NCBI GenBank assembly: GCA_020881915.1
Contig: JAJFPB010000007.1
Location: forward strand, 3,782,001 to 3,846,000
Reading direction: 5' to 3'
DNA from: Paramyrothecium sp. XJ0827
Lineage: Eukaryota; Ascomycota; Sordariomycetes; Hypocreales; Stachybotryaceae
DNA: 64,000 nt
Below, in pieces: positions 11,510-23,897 of the stretch; position 1 is the first letter of the stretch; each line of letters opens with the position of its first letter. The position numbers and the translations under genes were made by a program. Under the pieces are notes generated by a model. That model was not told where the DNA came from. It worked only from the letters and a program-made list of their open reading frames with translations, and did no database searches.

Positions 11510-12484
11510 ATGGCTTCTACTCCCACAGGAAAATCCCCCAAGCCTGGGATCAACATTTATGGCTGCGCTGTAGTCAATCCCTATAAGCTCACAATTGCTG
11601 CTGAAGAGCTTGGGTATGTTCTTCCCCATTACCGATTGAATATTGGCTCACGTGTAGCAGCATCACGTACAACTACATCAACCTGGACGTAGGTTCTGGC
11701 GAATCAAAGCAGGATTGGTATACTGCTATCAACCCGAATGGACGCCTGCCAGCCATTGTACACGTCAAGAATGACGGCACTTCTGTGACTATCTTCGAAA
11801 GTGCCCCTTGCCTCCTTTACCTGGTGGACCAGTTTGATAAGGAGCACAAACTTTCCTATCCTCCTGGGACACAAGAGTATTGGAATCAACTATCATGGGT
11901 GAGTATTGAAAGAAAGAATTCCAAAAACGCAAATAAGTCTAAAAAATCTCTACCTAGCTCTCGTGGCAGGTCGCTGGCTACGGTCCTATGATGGGACAGG
12001 CCTGCTACTTTAATCGATACGCGACCGAGCCGGTGCCGTACGCCGCATGGCGCTACACATCTGAAGGTCGACGGCTTCACCATGTGTTGGACAAGCAGTT
12101 GGTAAGTTCGACTTTGATGTAGTTTGGTGTGCATCGAGTTGACAATGAACGCAGTCATCTCATCCATTTGTGGCTGGCGATCATTTGACAGTCGCTGACA
12201 TCGCGATTTTTATTTTTGCCCACTCATCCAAGTGGTGTGGCCTTAACATTGACGAAACTCCGCACATCAAGCAATGGCGTGATAAGCTTCTCGAGCGACC
12301 CGGATTCCAGAAAGGACTACAGACACCTGTTCCGTACCCTTTCAGTGACGCAGCTGTGACGGACCCAGACACTCAAGAGAATTTTAAGACTATGCGTAAG
12401 ATGGGTGGCCAGATGATTAGAAATGCAACTGAGGGGTGGCAAGGCAATGTGGTACCTTTGCCATCTGACCATGCAAATTATTGA
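11510..12484 (+). CDS. glutathione S-transferase, Ure2p-like
   Basis: Four exons (11510-11613, 11661-11898, 11958-12101, 12155-12484), 271 residues. Introns are 47, 59 and 53 bp. The N-terminal half is the thioredoxin-like GST domain, with NPYKLTIAAEELGITYNYI, the INPNGRLPAI loop carrying the cis-proline, and a FESAPCLLYLVDQF helix whose ES pair binds glutathione. The C-terminal helical domain has LSWLSWQVAGYGPMMGQA, typical of Ure2p-like and fungal GTT-type enzymes, then FVAGDHLTVADIAIF, the N-capping motif. It is a cytosolic conjugating or glutathione-lyase enzyme; its neighbour is a P450, so a shared detoxification or tailoring role is possible. Confidence 0.92.
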
Positions 12485-13755
12485 TGCTTAATCTAGGGTC
12501 TCACATTATTAGAATGTCGCCCGAAATAATCTTCCATATAAAATACCAGCTAATGGCATTTGAAGTCTTCGTCGTGCTTGGGATAAACAGATCTTTTTGA
12601 CAAGCTCATTCTACCTTTGAAGAAACTCTTTTAAGGCTGAAAGCCGAGGAACAACCCCCTGAGTTGTTTGACAAGTATCGGAGGCATGGCTCTGAGGCCA
12701 AGGAAAACGAGCCTCTCACCTGTTCTCGACAGCTTCACTGTTAGTCATGAACACGGCCTCAATGGATCTGCCATCACCATTGGCCCTCGGAAATCTGCTT
12801 CATTGCATCTTGGACCAAAAACTCAATGCTAACAGCTGGTAAGTTCCTCGCATTGAATACCTCGGTACTCCGAAAGGCAGCGACCACGAATCGAGCAATT
12901 TCAATGCGATCAACAAGCCGCAGTGCTGGGTTAGCCGGAAGAGGGCCGTTGCAGGCCCTTTCCATGATTTCAGTGTATCCAAACTGAATCTTGAGTTAAA
13001 CAGATAATGCGCACCAGCTGAACTTCAAAGCATGAGATGATCGGTTCTGGCAAAAGAGCAAAGAGGGTGCAGGGACGTACGCAATCGTCCTTCAGTGAAA
13101 ACAGTGCTCGAGGCCAGCTAGAGGATTGCTTGAAGAAGGTGAAATATAAAGCAAACACGAAAAAGGTACCAAAGCCACATCCTGATCAATGGAATTTTCG
13201 CAGATCTCTAGACTTTTCTGATTTTAAAAATAAAATAAAATGTTGAACTGACTTATCTCCGCAGAGTCGCATCTAATGATTGCCCGCAGACCCATGCTTC
13301 GCGCATGCATTGGATGACAATCCTTGTCCAACGTTGCAGCCACCACAAAGTGTGTACGTTGTTTCGACAGTAGATCTTCGGCTCGGCACTGAGTTGACAT
13401 AAGCGTGATGCCCAAAACGTACTGCGGGAGCCTTCGTTCCAGGTCTCACTAAAAAGAACATGTTGACGGTGCATTCCTCGCTGTAACACTGCGCTCATGA
13501 TGTCCTCTTACGGCATGTCGCGGAGCAATTATTGAGCAGACGAGGACCGATTGGCTCACTGCGACATAGAAGCACTATATACTGTTGGTGGAGGTTCTCC
13601 CGAGTTTCGACTTCCTTGTTTGTAATATGCAGTGGCACGCTTACTTGTGGGGGAAGCCGTTCTTTATCTGGGATGATCATTATTTAAAGAGGCCAATACT
13701 TTCCCACCTTGGAGCAATCGAGACTTTCGGTCAAGCTCAGACAGGTCCAATAGCC
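12485..13755. other. intergenic region with an NmrA-like relic
   Basis: The only coding-like signal is the NmrA-like fragment on the minus strand. The rest shows no gene. Confidence 0.45.
12602..12965 (-). pseudogene. NmrA-like family C-terminal relic
   Basis: Minus strand. The first frame contains PALRLVDRIEIARFVVAAF, which looks like the helix and strand before the C-terminus of NmrA-like NAD(P)-binding regulators (pattern IDvxDIaxfvvaaf). It stops at a TGA after SEGQW. The next coding-like stretch, GRSIEAVFMTNSEAVENR, lies in another frame and resembles the following family segment. A third stretch after a further TGA ends in SALKEFLQR. The Rossmann N-terminus is not recognisable. I read this as a truncated, frameshifted relic. 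The match is by pattern memory only and the call is tentative. Confidence 0.4.
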
Positions 13756-14942
13756 ATGCACTCTCAATACTTCCTGTATGCCCTTGCGGCGATCGCTCCT
13801 CTAGTTCAAGGACACTGTACGTGGCCCGCGCGACATCGTCAGATTATCCTAAGACTGTAGTCTAGTTACCTTTGTCCGAATCGCCAAGAATGGTGAATGG
13901 CAAGCACCGTTTCAATATATTAGGTCCTTACCTAGATTCCTCAATAGTTGTAGGCACTCCTAACCCGAGTCCCAGAAACAAAACCTCTCCATTCACAGAG
14001 CCAACTACCCCCAACACCAACAACAACGTTCGACTCTACAATTGGCCAACATTCGCCACTGACCTACCCAACTCGGTCCGATGCGGTCGTGGTAACATGG
14101 AACATGCGGCCGAGACCGAAGTGCTCAAGGCCAAAGCAGGAGACACCCTTGAATTTGTGGCAACGGCTGCCGAGCAGGACAAGTGGTTGACCGACGAGGT
14201 GCAGTGGGATGCTTGCCCTGACGGACGGGGCTTTTGTACTGACAGTGGAGTTGTGAGTGATGACTGGACTGAAAGGACTCAGAGACCGCTGATCATTTTT
14301 ACAGTTTATGACACTCATTCACGACGGACCTGTGCTAGTCCACTTGTCGAAAGTACCCGATGGCCAAGATGTGCACGACTACGATGGCAGTGGAGAATGG
14401 ACAAAGATTCACACTACCGGAATGGAGATTCGCAAAGACCGGCCGCAAGAGCCTGTATACTGGCTGCCCCATAATGACGAAAAGATCCCTCCGCGAGTGA
14501 GCAGTCGGTATATGTGCGGAAATGATCCTAACAAGCTAACGTGTTGTAGTTCATCTTTACCTTGCCGAAGCAGACACCGGCTGGACAGTACCTGCTCCGC
14601 GTGGATCTCATCTGGCCCGGCCTGCTTTGGATCCTTGACGGCAAGGTGATCACCGACGGCCACGCGCAGTTTTATGCCAGCTGCGCTCAGATCGAAGTCG
14701 AGAGTGATGCAAGCGGATCACTACCGCCCGGCATCCGAATTCCGGAAGATGTGTCGCTCAAGTCACCTGGTAAGATCCCGAAAGCAGATTCTCTGTGCGT
14801 TGAATATACTGACTTGATAGGCATGCAAGTTTCGCGGGAGCAATATCGGAGTCAGAAGGTGGACGAAGGCTATGTCTATCCTGGAGGGCTCTTGTGGGAC
14901 GGAGAAACGCTGGTTGAGGACAGAGCACCGTCGACCGATTAA
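13756..14942 (+). CDS. AA9 lytic polysaccharide monooxygenase
   Basis: Six exons (13756-13816, 13866-13923, 13976-14252, 14305-14496, 14550-14769, 14821-14942), 309 residues, five short introns. The signal peptide is residues 1-19, so the mature chain starts with H20, the copper-binding N-terminal histidine. FTFVRIAKNGEWQ follows, and the second copper His is expected at H138 in LIHDGPVLVHLS. The QFYASCAQIEV block carries the axial tyrosine. The family cleaves cellulose or other beta-1,4-glucans oxidatively outside the cell. The usual HIALH-type histidine in the strand before QFY appears to be missing: the strand reads LLRVDLIWPGLLW. No carbohydrate-binding module is present. Confidence 0.93.
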
Positions 14943-16855
14943 AATATACTTGACCCACTCAAGACTTTGATGTCAATTTTGCTGTTGAATGTTTCCTTAT
15001 GTCAAATTTAGTGTACGGCACTTGTACCCGGTATTTCAGCTGTTGAAAGCAGTTCCTACTAGGTACATACCAGGCTTCAGATACTATCAAATGATCTCAT
15101 TGAGTATGACAGACAAGATCATAAGACTGCGAATGTAAAATCTCTAGCTTCAAAGTAAAATTGCCTTTCCGGGCCAAAAGTTTCCATAGCCTGGGCTTTT
15201 ACAGAGTAATGTGACCACATATGCTTTCAGGACAAAATGATTGTCGAGGGTTACCCCGGTTTTGCTCAGGATGTTCAGTAGTGGCTTGACTTCCCGCGCA
15301 GCTCCTCACACAACATCCAACAAATCGAATCTGGAATAGTAGCAATGAGGGATTTTGGTCGTATTCAGAACTCTTTTCTCAAGCTCCTAACGTACTCTAG
15401 CCCTGTCTGCGATTGACCAGGGGTTCACAATGCAACATCCCGCCACACCAAGATAAAGCGGATAGCGGACATCTTTCTGCACATTCAGATATTCTAGTCT
15501 TGCCATCCAATAGGCGACATTTGTAACTGGAGGCCGTGCGGGGTTGCAGCCTTGCTGCGACCAAGGACACCAGGTATCGAGCCCGCAAGGCGCCGCCTCA
15601 AAAACTTGTAGCTGTAACCCTGGTAATGGTACACATCATTTTCTGAGGCAGTTCCTTGCTGGGAAATACCCTACTCGAAGCCAAGTGTTGTTTCTCACGA
15701 ACAGCCTACCCGATGTTCAGCGGACAGGTTCAAGACTTCAAGTTGTGTCGGAATCGGCGATACACCATCTTCTACAAACGGACCTGGGTGGAAGTGGCCA
15801 GAGATGACATGGCCCATCCCTTTAATTTGGCGTCGGCCAAAGAGTCTCATGCTGTCGCCACTGCCGGCCTCGTATTCTCGGCCAGGGCGATGCACCTGTC
15901 CAGCCTTCTCTAGTCAAGAAGAAGAAGGCCCCTATCTCTCGGTTGCAGCATTCTTCATGCAAGTCTGCAGACATTCGTCACCAGGGCCTCTCCCCAGAGG
16001 CCAAAGATTGCACATTGAAGTGGCCAATCAGTTGTGCTACATCATGTCAGGCTCTCGTAACCAATATGCAGCGGTGCAGCCGAAGCACCCAGCCACGACC
16101 TAAAGGGCCAGCCATCAGTCACATGTCAACTCTCCCGAAACGAAATCGAGATTAGATAGCAAGACACCCAAATCAGAGTCCTAAGTCCCCATTTCCATGT
16201 ACACAAGTTGCACAATACCTCAGGTACTCACAGAAGTATGTCGTCGGGGACTGTACAGGGCGATCCGATGCTAGATACTATCAGTACTGGTTGACTAACC
16301 TCATCTGCATTGCTTGCCAAACTTTCACCCTCTAAGCTTCTTCCCCTCCCCTCTTTTTCTTTGGGGAGGGTCTTCATTGAGATGAATCTCTTGTTCAGCA
16401 ATCGATGAGATTTCAAGTGGCTTGATTCCAAGGCTGGGAAGTCAGTGCGGTCAGCGTGGCTAGCTTGTGCAGAGGAACATGCTAATAATAGTAATTATTC
16501 AGCCCCAGCCTTGTGAAGGTCGTACCATATGCGACCCGAAGTCACAGATGTGCAATCATCGTGTCTTCAACCAAGGTCCTTTAGCCTTACTTCGAAATTA
16601 CGTGAATTCTGCCCGCCTATGAAATGGCCCTGAAACAAGAAGACTCCAGCACAAGGATGCTCCAGCACATGGATGCTCAAATAGTCATGTCCTGCCCCTC
16701 ATGTCTTTCGCCTTGTTGCCGTTCGCGTCTCTTAGTCTTCTGCGGCTCGGCCTTCCAGTTTGAGCAGCAACCGTGTGTCTTCCTTGAACGCGCCTTTAGT
16801 CCTCTAAATCCGAGAGACAACAGAGCTTCCACCGACCAAAACGAGGCAAAAAACC
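14943..16855. other. intergenic region
   Basis: About 1.9 kb. Several open frames of 60-100 codons occur on both strands but none shows a recognisable domain, splice logic or signal peptide. I see no RNA gene or repeat. Confidence 0.45.
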
Positions 16856-18276
16856 ATGGCTGAGGTGATCGACTTTTTCTCCTCGGATTACTCATTTGAG
16901 GTAGAAGGTATTTGTAAAGAGGCAGGCGTTAACCTCAAATCATTGTGCAAAATACACTTTGTCAATGGTACTGTGAAGCAATACGGACCGGTCACGCGTG
17001 GCGCTTTCAAAGCCGAGGCAGATATTGCTGGCTTGGGGGTATGATTCCCTTCTCTGCAACATCCTGTGGGTTCCTCCATAGTGCTAACCACCAAGTCCCA
17101 TAGATCTGGCTGGCTTTTCTTTCTGTCGGCTGCATCTCCCTGATTGCAATGGCTTTCTTGGTCCGCGAATTGCTGCGCTTTTTGGAAAGACGAGAGGCGA
17201 AAAAGAGAGCCGAGGAAGAAGAAAAGAGGAGTCCTCTGCCATTACACAGAAGTAGGAGGTAATTCTTATCCCCAAGAACATGTTACCTTCCAACCGCTTT
17301 CTGGGTTGTAACTAACGCAGGCAAAAGGCGACGCCCAATCGAGCAAGTAAAAAGATTACGAAATAAGGTCAAAAATCATCTTGACCGGTTCTACCGCGTC
17401 ATGCGTACCCTCATCTTGACATTGACGGATGCGCAGACTCTCCTGGCCTTAGTCTACAGCCTGAACTTTGGTCTGGAGAGCAAATGCACCCTTTCAGCAT
17501 ACCACTACAACTTCGGTGTCAATTCCATCCTGTGCGCCTGCATTGGCATCACAATTTCGGTCCTCATCGTCCGTGACTATTGGCGCGGAATCTGGGCACC
17601 CTTGCTCCGAACAGTCCTCGCTCTTGTCATCTTCGGTGTACTAGGCCGCATGCTTTGGTATCAGCGGAGCCTCACTACGAGACCAGAGACGGTTGGCTGG
17701 ACCATGGATTGGGAGAACAAGAAAGGTACCAACACTGACAGCACAATCTTTCTGCCTATAGCTTGTTTCCTTGACCCGGATCTGGATCCATTGAAAGCTC
17801 TGAACGAACACGAGATGGAACGAGTAGCAGGTAATTTAAGTTCCATCACGTGGGAGTTCTGGATCTACTGGGGACTTGTCGCTACATTCGTTTTGAGCCA
17901 CATGGGCCATGTGCCTCGCCTTATCCACTTTATGTTCAGATATGGTGAGAGATTAGAGCGTCATTTGGTCCGCAGCCTTTTCCAAGGTGCCCTATACCTC
18001 CTTTCTCTTCTTTACTGCTTTTTAACATTCGCTTTAATTTGGAGCCACATGTATCGAATTCGGTCTTTCGTCCATGGTTCTGGTTGGATGGAGGGCGGCC
18101 ATACGACAAAGAACCCAGAAAATGCTCTACGCAGCATTGGGCAAATGCTGCCTATTGTCACTGCCCTTGGGTGGCTCTGCCTGAATGTGCTGGAGAACAT
18201 CAGAACACCACCGCAGCACGATAAGAAGGAGGAGAAGGAGGAAGAGAACAAAGGGGAGAAAAGGGGCAGAGTGTAG
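16856..18276 (+). CDS. fungal multispan membrane protein of unknown function
   Basis: Three exons (16856-17038, 17104-17251, 17321-18276), about 428 residues. The first segment is soluble, with an extracellular-looking start. A single span, IWLAFLSVGCISLIAMAFLV, follows in exon 2, then a highly charged linker. After it come about five more spans, starting with RTLILTLTDAQTLLALVYSL. The late domain contains CTLSAYHYNFGVNSILCACI, a pattern I associate with uncharacterised fungal integral membrane proteins. The tail is rich in Lys and Glu. The exon 2-3 junction is ambiguous: a second donor at 17259 paired with an acceptor at 17327 gives the same length and nearly the same peptide. I do not know a function. 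Confidence 0.75.
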
Positions 18277-20698
18277 TAAAGCAAGTAGTTCATGGGACGT
18301 AGGGTTAAGAAGGGAGGTTCCTTGTTGCTGGCCTCGTATTTCTCGAATATGTTCGCAGATTGTTGCAGCGTTGAAAGGAGCCTAGGACATAATCAGTATG
18401 AAGGGGCGAGCTTTTGAGAGCTCTTTCAATTGTGTCCTGGCTGAATCAGAACGTAGTTTAACCTGATTTACTTTTTTTATTATCCAAGTTGCTTTAGGTG
18501 CTGGAATATGTTTTGTCCCAATATGTTCAGGTGCAAATAGATCATGGACTGCCCATTTATGCGAAGCAGTAGCTCATGAGCAAGCCATTCCTCGGGCTGG
18601 TAGATTACAAACTAGCAGGTGACTCTGCTCCATAAGCAGCCCTTCACGTGCTCTTTGTCTGGTTATTCACAGACCTGGATCGGGTCGTGAAATTCAAGAT
18701 AATGTTTCCCAACTGTTAGCCTCCCTGAAATAGCCCTTAAGCTTCTGTGAATCACAATGGTTCTTGTGGACCAAAATAAAGCCCTTCTACCCAGGCAGCT
18801 CAAATTGACATTAAACGTTGCGAATGGGCAATAATAGTGCTACTGGATTCATGAATAATCCGTATTGTTAGTGGCCCGGCAATGTTCCCACCAATATCGC
18901 AATGGTATATCTCAATGATCTTTTGATAGTATGTGAGGTTCTAGCTATTAGCCTATGATTTCATAGAGCTAATCATGATGATGAATCTAGAGCTAATGTT
19001 CTTTTAGAAAAATAATATCAAGCGTCCGATATCCTTTGCACAGCTTTCCAGCATTCACCGGACTATACATTCATATATTTAGACCAAAAAGGCCCCTTAT
19101 CCAAGCGAGTTCAGTCTACTTCATCATTGATTCGCTATCCGGCTAGTCCTGCTCAGTCTGACTTAGGCCAAAACTGCGAGCGCTTAGCTCTAGGAAAAGA
19201 GAAAAAGAAAGGAAAAGCCCTCGTTGGCTGGTTTGGAGTGGTATATTTTCTGTTGTAGTAGTTCTCCATCCATGCTCAGCATCATTCCTCACACCCCGTT
19301 GCCGAAATTATCTAGAGGCGAGAAGATATTGATAGACTCGCTCTCAAGTCTCTTGAGCTCGGATATCCATAATGACTGAGGTGGGTATCACCGGCAATCA
19401 TTGCTATAGCGAGGAGCTGTTTCTGCCTATTTCTCATTCTACATTCCGAAATAGACGTGAATGAATGCGATAGAAGTCTCTCGCCGACTCAAGCTACGTA
19501 TAGCATAAAAATGATCGATGGTCGCAAGCTTTGACGCAGAGCAGATTGAGGATTTCGACGTTTATTACTTGAGAAGAAATACCATACCGGTATTGCTATA
19601 TATTGCCGGGTTTATGGAAAGCATTTACAGAGCTGATTGTGGCAACACCAGCAGCTCATCTAGTGGCGGATGCCTGTGAGCTGATTTGGCTCAATAAACC
19701 TGACAGGCTCAGTTCTGCTAATTCCCGTACAAGCGCCCCCATTCCATCTCTGGTGACGCTTCCCCTTGCTTGTCTGGAAGATCTAGTCTAGTAGGTCTTA
19801 TACCATTTACTGGTGACTTGAAACACATTTAATGAACTTGTAAAACCAGAATAGGGCCTCGACGCGCGATCGCATCTATCAATATCTCACCGCGTTGGGA
19901 CTCCAAAGAGGTGCGGTCAAATCCACACTTAGGCGTGAGATAGGACTTTCTTCAACAAGGGACCATCCTACATAGAGTGTATCGGATGACCTCGCTGGGT
20001 CCGATGACTTTCTCACAATCCTGTTTGGTTTAGTGACACCGATAGCTAACTTCAAGTCCTTCCTCAGTTCTTGGGTTTCGTCAAGGGAGCTAATCAGACC
20101 TCTATTGGAATTCTAGTTTCAATTTCAAGGCATTGTGTTGCTTCAATATTGGTGACTTGCGAGTAGAAAACGATAAATATAATGGGTGTTCGCTCCGTCA
20201 CTCAAAGTAGTCTCGCACCCTTCGCCCCGACCCTTCGCCCCGACCCTTCGCCCAGTCTTCTTCTCAATGCGCACTGCCATACGATATCAAATTTGAGTCG
20301 GCATTTCGTACGGCAAGAATCCCATAATCCGTGCTGGCGAGCCTGAGGAAGAAATTCACCCATAGCATTCTCCGCAGCTTCTCCGCAGCCCACCTGGTTT
20401 GCTTCAGGGGGAAGCACACCTCGCAAAAGGAATTTCCATGCCAAGACCTGTTGGTCGTAATAGGGATCCCGCAACGCGACCCAAAAGTACCCGAAAGTCC
20501 GCCAAATGTCCACTGTGTAAGGATCTCGCCTAGCCACTAGTCTCTTTTCGACTCATTGTTGGGCCACGAGTGTCTCGAGGTAGGCTATCACGCGACTCTC
20601 CATTTCTGTTATGACATAATAAGGCCATGATCATTCCTGGCAAAACACAAACCTAATAACTTCAACTGCAAGTACACATCAAACATCATCGTCAAATT
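18277..20698. other. intergenic region with a short tandem repeat
   Basis: About 2.4 kb with no supportable gene. The only structure noticed is the 13-bp tandem repeat at 20217-20252. Confidence 0.5.
20217..20252. repeat. 13-bp tandem repeat, about 2.8 copies
   Basis: The unit is ACCCTTCGCCCCG, repeated at 20217, 20230 and 20243, the last copy partial. Copies are identical over the shared bases, so the array is young or conserved. Confidence 0.85.
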
Positions 20699-22210
20699 AT
20701 GGCAGTCCCGGAATCGGGTTCGCGAAAGTATGGCATCGTCGTACTTGGAGCCTCCGGCTTCACGGGCACAATGATATGTACGCACATCGCAGCCAAGTTT
20801 CCCACCAATCTCAAATGGGCAGTTGCTGGTCGCTCAATCGAGCGCCTCGAAAAGCTGGCAGGGAAGCTAAGACATGAGTACCCCGACAGAATACAGCCAG
20901 GTGAGAACCTCTAGTCAGCATCGTTCAGCAGACATGATATTGAACCCGTCATTTAGAGCTCGAGATTGTCACGCCTGATGATAGTCAGGCTCTCGGGAAG
21001 GTTATCAGCAGGGCGAAGGTGTGCATCAGTAGCGTTGTCTACACTGTTGACGGGGAGAGTATTGTGCGGGCGTGTGTTGAGCAGGGAACTGACTATGTAG
21101 ACTCGTTCGTCTTAACTTTTTTCCCCCGTTGCGTCTCTCATATCATCATAGCTGACAATAACTCGCAGTGCCGCGCTTCCTACTCTTCTCAAAGATTGGA
21201 TCACCAAATACCATAAAAAGGCTGAAGAGAAAGGCGTTGCGGTAAGCATAGTTTTACATTGTGTACTTAGGACGAGTCAACTAACTGACCTCACCAACAG
21301 CTAATTCATTCCTGCGGAGCCATGACAGGCGAGATGGATCTTTTTGCCATTCATGGCTGCCGCGAGATTGCACAGAAGTGGTCGGCGCAGATGGGCAAGA
21401 TGACGCTGCGGGTGGATGACCTCGAGTAGGCACAACTTCTCCTAATCTCTTTGGTGCTAATTATGGGTTCATGAAGCTAATTCAGCATCCAGCCCCAACG
21501 TGACCGGTGGTACCTTACGGACAATGCTCACATTCGCCAGCGGAGGGCCGAAAGTCATCGCCGCGGCTGGGCATCCGTCATTATTGACGCCAATACCTTA
21601 TACAAATAGCCTTCAGACGATCCGCGGAATCCACAAACATCCCGTGCTTGGCTTGTTAACAGACTCTTCGCCCCCTGGCGACCAAGCTCGCACTCTGATC
21701 AATAGATCTTGGGGTCTTCTGGGTGGACCTCAGAGCAGCTGGGGACCTAACTTCCAGTACAACGAGTATGAGAGAGCTCATTCGTACCTGGGCGCCATCA
21801 TCAACCTCATCCGCTGCTACGTCATCCTTACCATGTTCTCCTGGGTCCAATATCCCTGGTTCAAGAACCTCCTTATGCGTTCGGCGCCGGACCTTGGAGT
21901 GGGACCGTCTGACGAGCAGATCAGGAGCTTACCTTTTACTGCGGCGACTTTTATTGAGGCCGATCCTGCTGTTGAGGAGAACCGTGGCAAAGGTTGCCTC
22001 ATTAAGTTGAGGTACACAGAGGGCAACTATCCTGTCGCTGCCATGTTCATGGCTCAAGCGGCAGCTACTCTGCTGTACGACCGGAACCTGTCGGCGGGTA
22101 TTAGGGGCGGGTGCCTGACGGCTGGAGTTCTAGGCCCTGATTTCGTGGAAAGAGCTAGGCACGGAGGCCTCGAGATTGAGACAACGATGATGGAGGATGT
22201 CAAATACTAG
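20699..22210 (+). CDS. saccharopine-dehydrogenase-like / trans-acting enoyl-reductase-like oxidoreductase
   Basis: Five exons (20699-20900, 20957-21104, 21169-21241, 21301-21425, 21493-22210), 421 residues. The N-terminal Rossmann motif is GASGFTG at residues 17-23. Other landmarks are AGRSIERLEKLAGKL, the strand and loop with TDYVDSAALPTLL once spliced, the HSCGAMTGEMDLFA block and PNVTGGTL. This combination defines the saccharopine-dehydrogenase-like proteins, including the trans-acting enoyl reductase of mycobacterial phthiocerol synthesis and many fungal relatives of unknown substrate. A membrane-associated helix lies near INLIRCYVILTMF. The donor at 21105 (GTTCGT) is weak, and the acceptor at 21492 was chosen because the nearer CAG at 21485 breaks the frame. 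It is probably an NAD(P)-dependent reductase. Confidence 0.91.
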
Positions 22211-23897
22211 CAACTTGATTACAGTCCAGACCAAGTACAATCAGATGTGCGCCGCTGATCGTGTATATAAGCGTATTTTCCAGAGATTTCTAGCTGTCTC
22301 ATCCTTTCCCTATCTCTTTCATGGCTTCCTCTAACCTTCCAATTATTCCTGCTGTACGACCTCGCGGCAGAGCTGAGCCGTCTTCTTAATGCTTCCACCG
22401 ATTGTAACCTCGGTGAAATTGATCTGGCTGCAATCGCCCGATGATTCCGCCTCCGATAGAGTCCCACAATCAAACCGAGCCATATCTGAGCTACCAACAA
22501 CGTGGGCTCCATCTCCCGGTGGTGGCCTACAATCACGCCGAGCCGCATGCACCGACATTGTCCCGGGGAATGCCGAAACGTCCCGATGTTGTCCTTTCCA
22601 CTTCCCCTAACCACGCGTGTTAACACAAGGGTGACAGCAGGGAATCACTAATGAAAACCAGCTCAGTCGAATTTGTTCCGCTCAACTGAGTAGACGCAGC
22701 CAACAACAACAGCTTCATAAGTATGGTGCGCACATTCCCACGCACGAAAATGGAATTGGAAAGGGGACGCATCAGCATGCTTCATGGTACTGCATTAAAC
22801 TATTTGCGCCCGAAAGAATGCCTCAGACATACGACACACGACTGTAGGCGTTCTTTAATTTCGAGCTCATGTGCGACCTAACCCGATGCTGGTCGGGAAG
22901 TATGGACAGGTAATGGCAGACTTAGAATTTATATGGTCTTCAAAGCTTTCCAGTTAAGAGGCAGCTTTCGAGCTCTATGATTTGCTATATTCTCATAAAC
23001 TAGCAGGAGCGCATGCAGACAGCAATACGGATCATCAAAGATTCTGGGTGAATACATATTACCTGCCAATTTGTTGCGTTGACTGTATTCCTCCCGGTGC
23101 CCATCCAGTTCTTGTATAAACTTAATGTCTTCCTGACCAAGGTCTTCAGAGGGAAAAAAACGGGAGCCTTCCCGAATATCCCAACGCTCCTATTCCCAGG
23201 ATGTGACCAGAGCTTCGCCTACGATAGAAGAACATGTGGTGCCAATTCAGATAGGGACGCTGTATAAGAAGGGCCGTTCAGGGTTAGCATTAGGCCGTGC
23301 AATTGCCTTCGCATGCCTCGAGGAAGAAAACAAGAAGTGGCCGGATACATGCGAGAAACAGTTTCAAGGTATTTCCCACTATGTCTTTTGGGCGGAGAAA
23401 TGCCAAACACTGAACTGACACATCTACATGGAACTTGTTTTCCGCTGCTTCTGCCTGCGCGAGACATGTCTCGAATTCTGCCTTGCGGAGCTAAGACTTG
23501 CATAATTTACCTTCTCCTTTGAGGTAATAAATACACCAATAGTATGAAAATGAAAAGAGACGGTTTTCAGCTTTGCTGCCGACGCATACTTAGTAAGTCT
23601 TTCGTTTCAGGCTATTGGTCCATGCGGATGAGTGGGACGGAAACGGTAGGACTCTGCGATGTTACGGTACCATTGAGCGGCCCAAGACTTATGGCCCATG
23701 ATTGTCCTTGCAGCGATGATAAACGTTAGGCATCCCCCAGAAAATTCCAACTGTACAGCCCCCCCCCCCCCTCACCCTCCCCCAACTCTCGCAGGTTCAG
23801 ACGGCTTCTCTCGCTTCCCGCTCAGTTTCGCTCACCAAATTAATGGATGAGCTGATTGATTTCATTGTTGTATGTGTTCCATACTGTCAATTGTGAA
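22211..23897. other. intergenic region with a poly-C tract
   Basis: About 1.7 kb without a supportable gene. A run of 13 C lies at 23759-23771, inside a C/T-rich tract that leads up to the rhodopsin-domain gene. Confidence 0.5.

Noticed and set aside
15397..16155. Possible gene from several overlapping frames of 66-99 codons
   Set aside because: The frames conflict, show no domain and cannot be joined by consistent introns.
21426..21485. Shorter fourth intron of the saccharopine-DH-like gene
   Set aside because: Using the CAG at 21485 puts the following PNVTGGTL block out of frame; the CAG at 21492 keeps it.
22219..22626. 135-codon minus-strand frame
   Set aside because: Arg-rich low-quality translation with no recognisable family.
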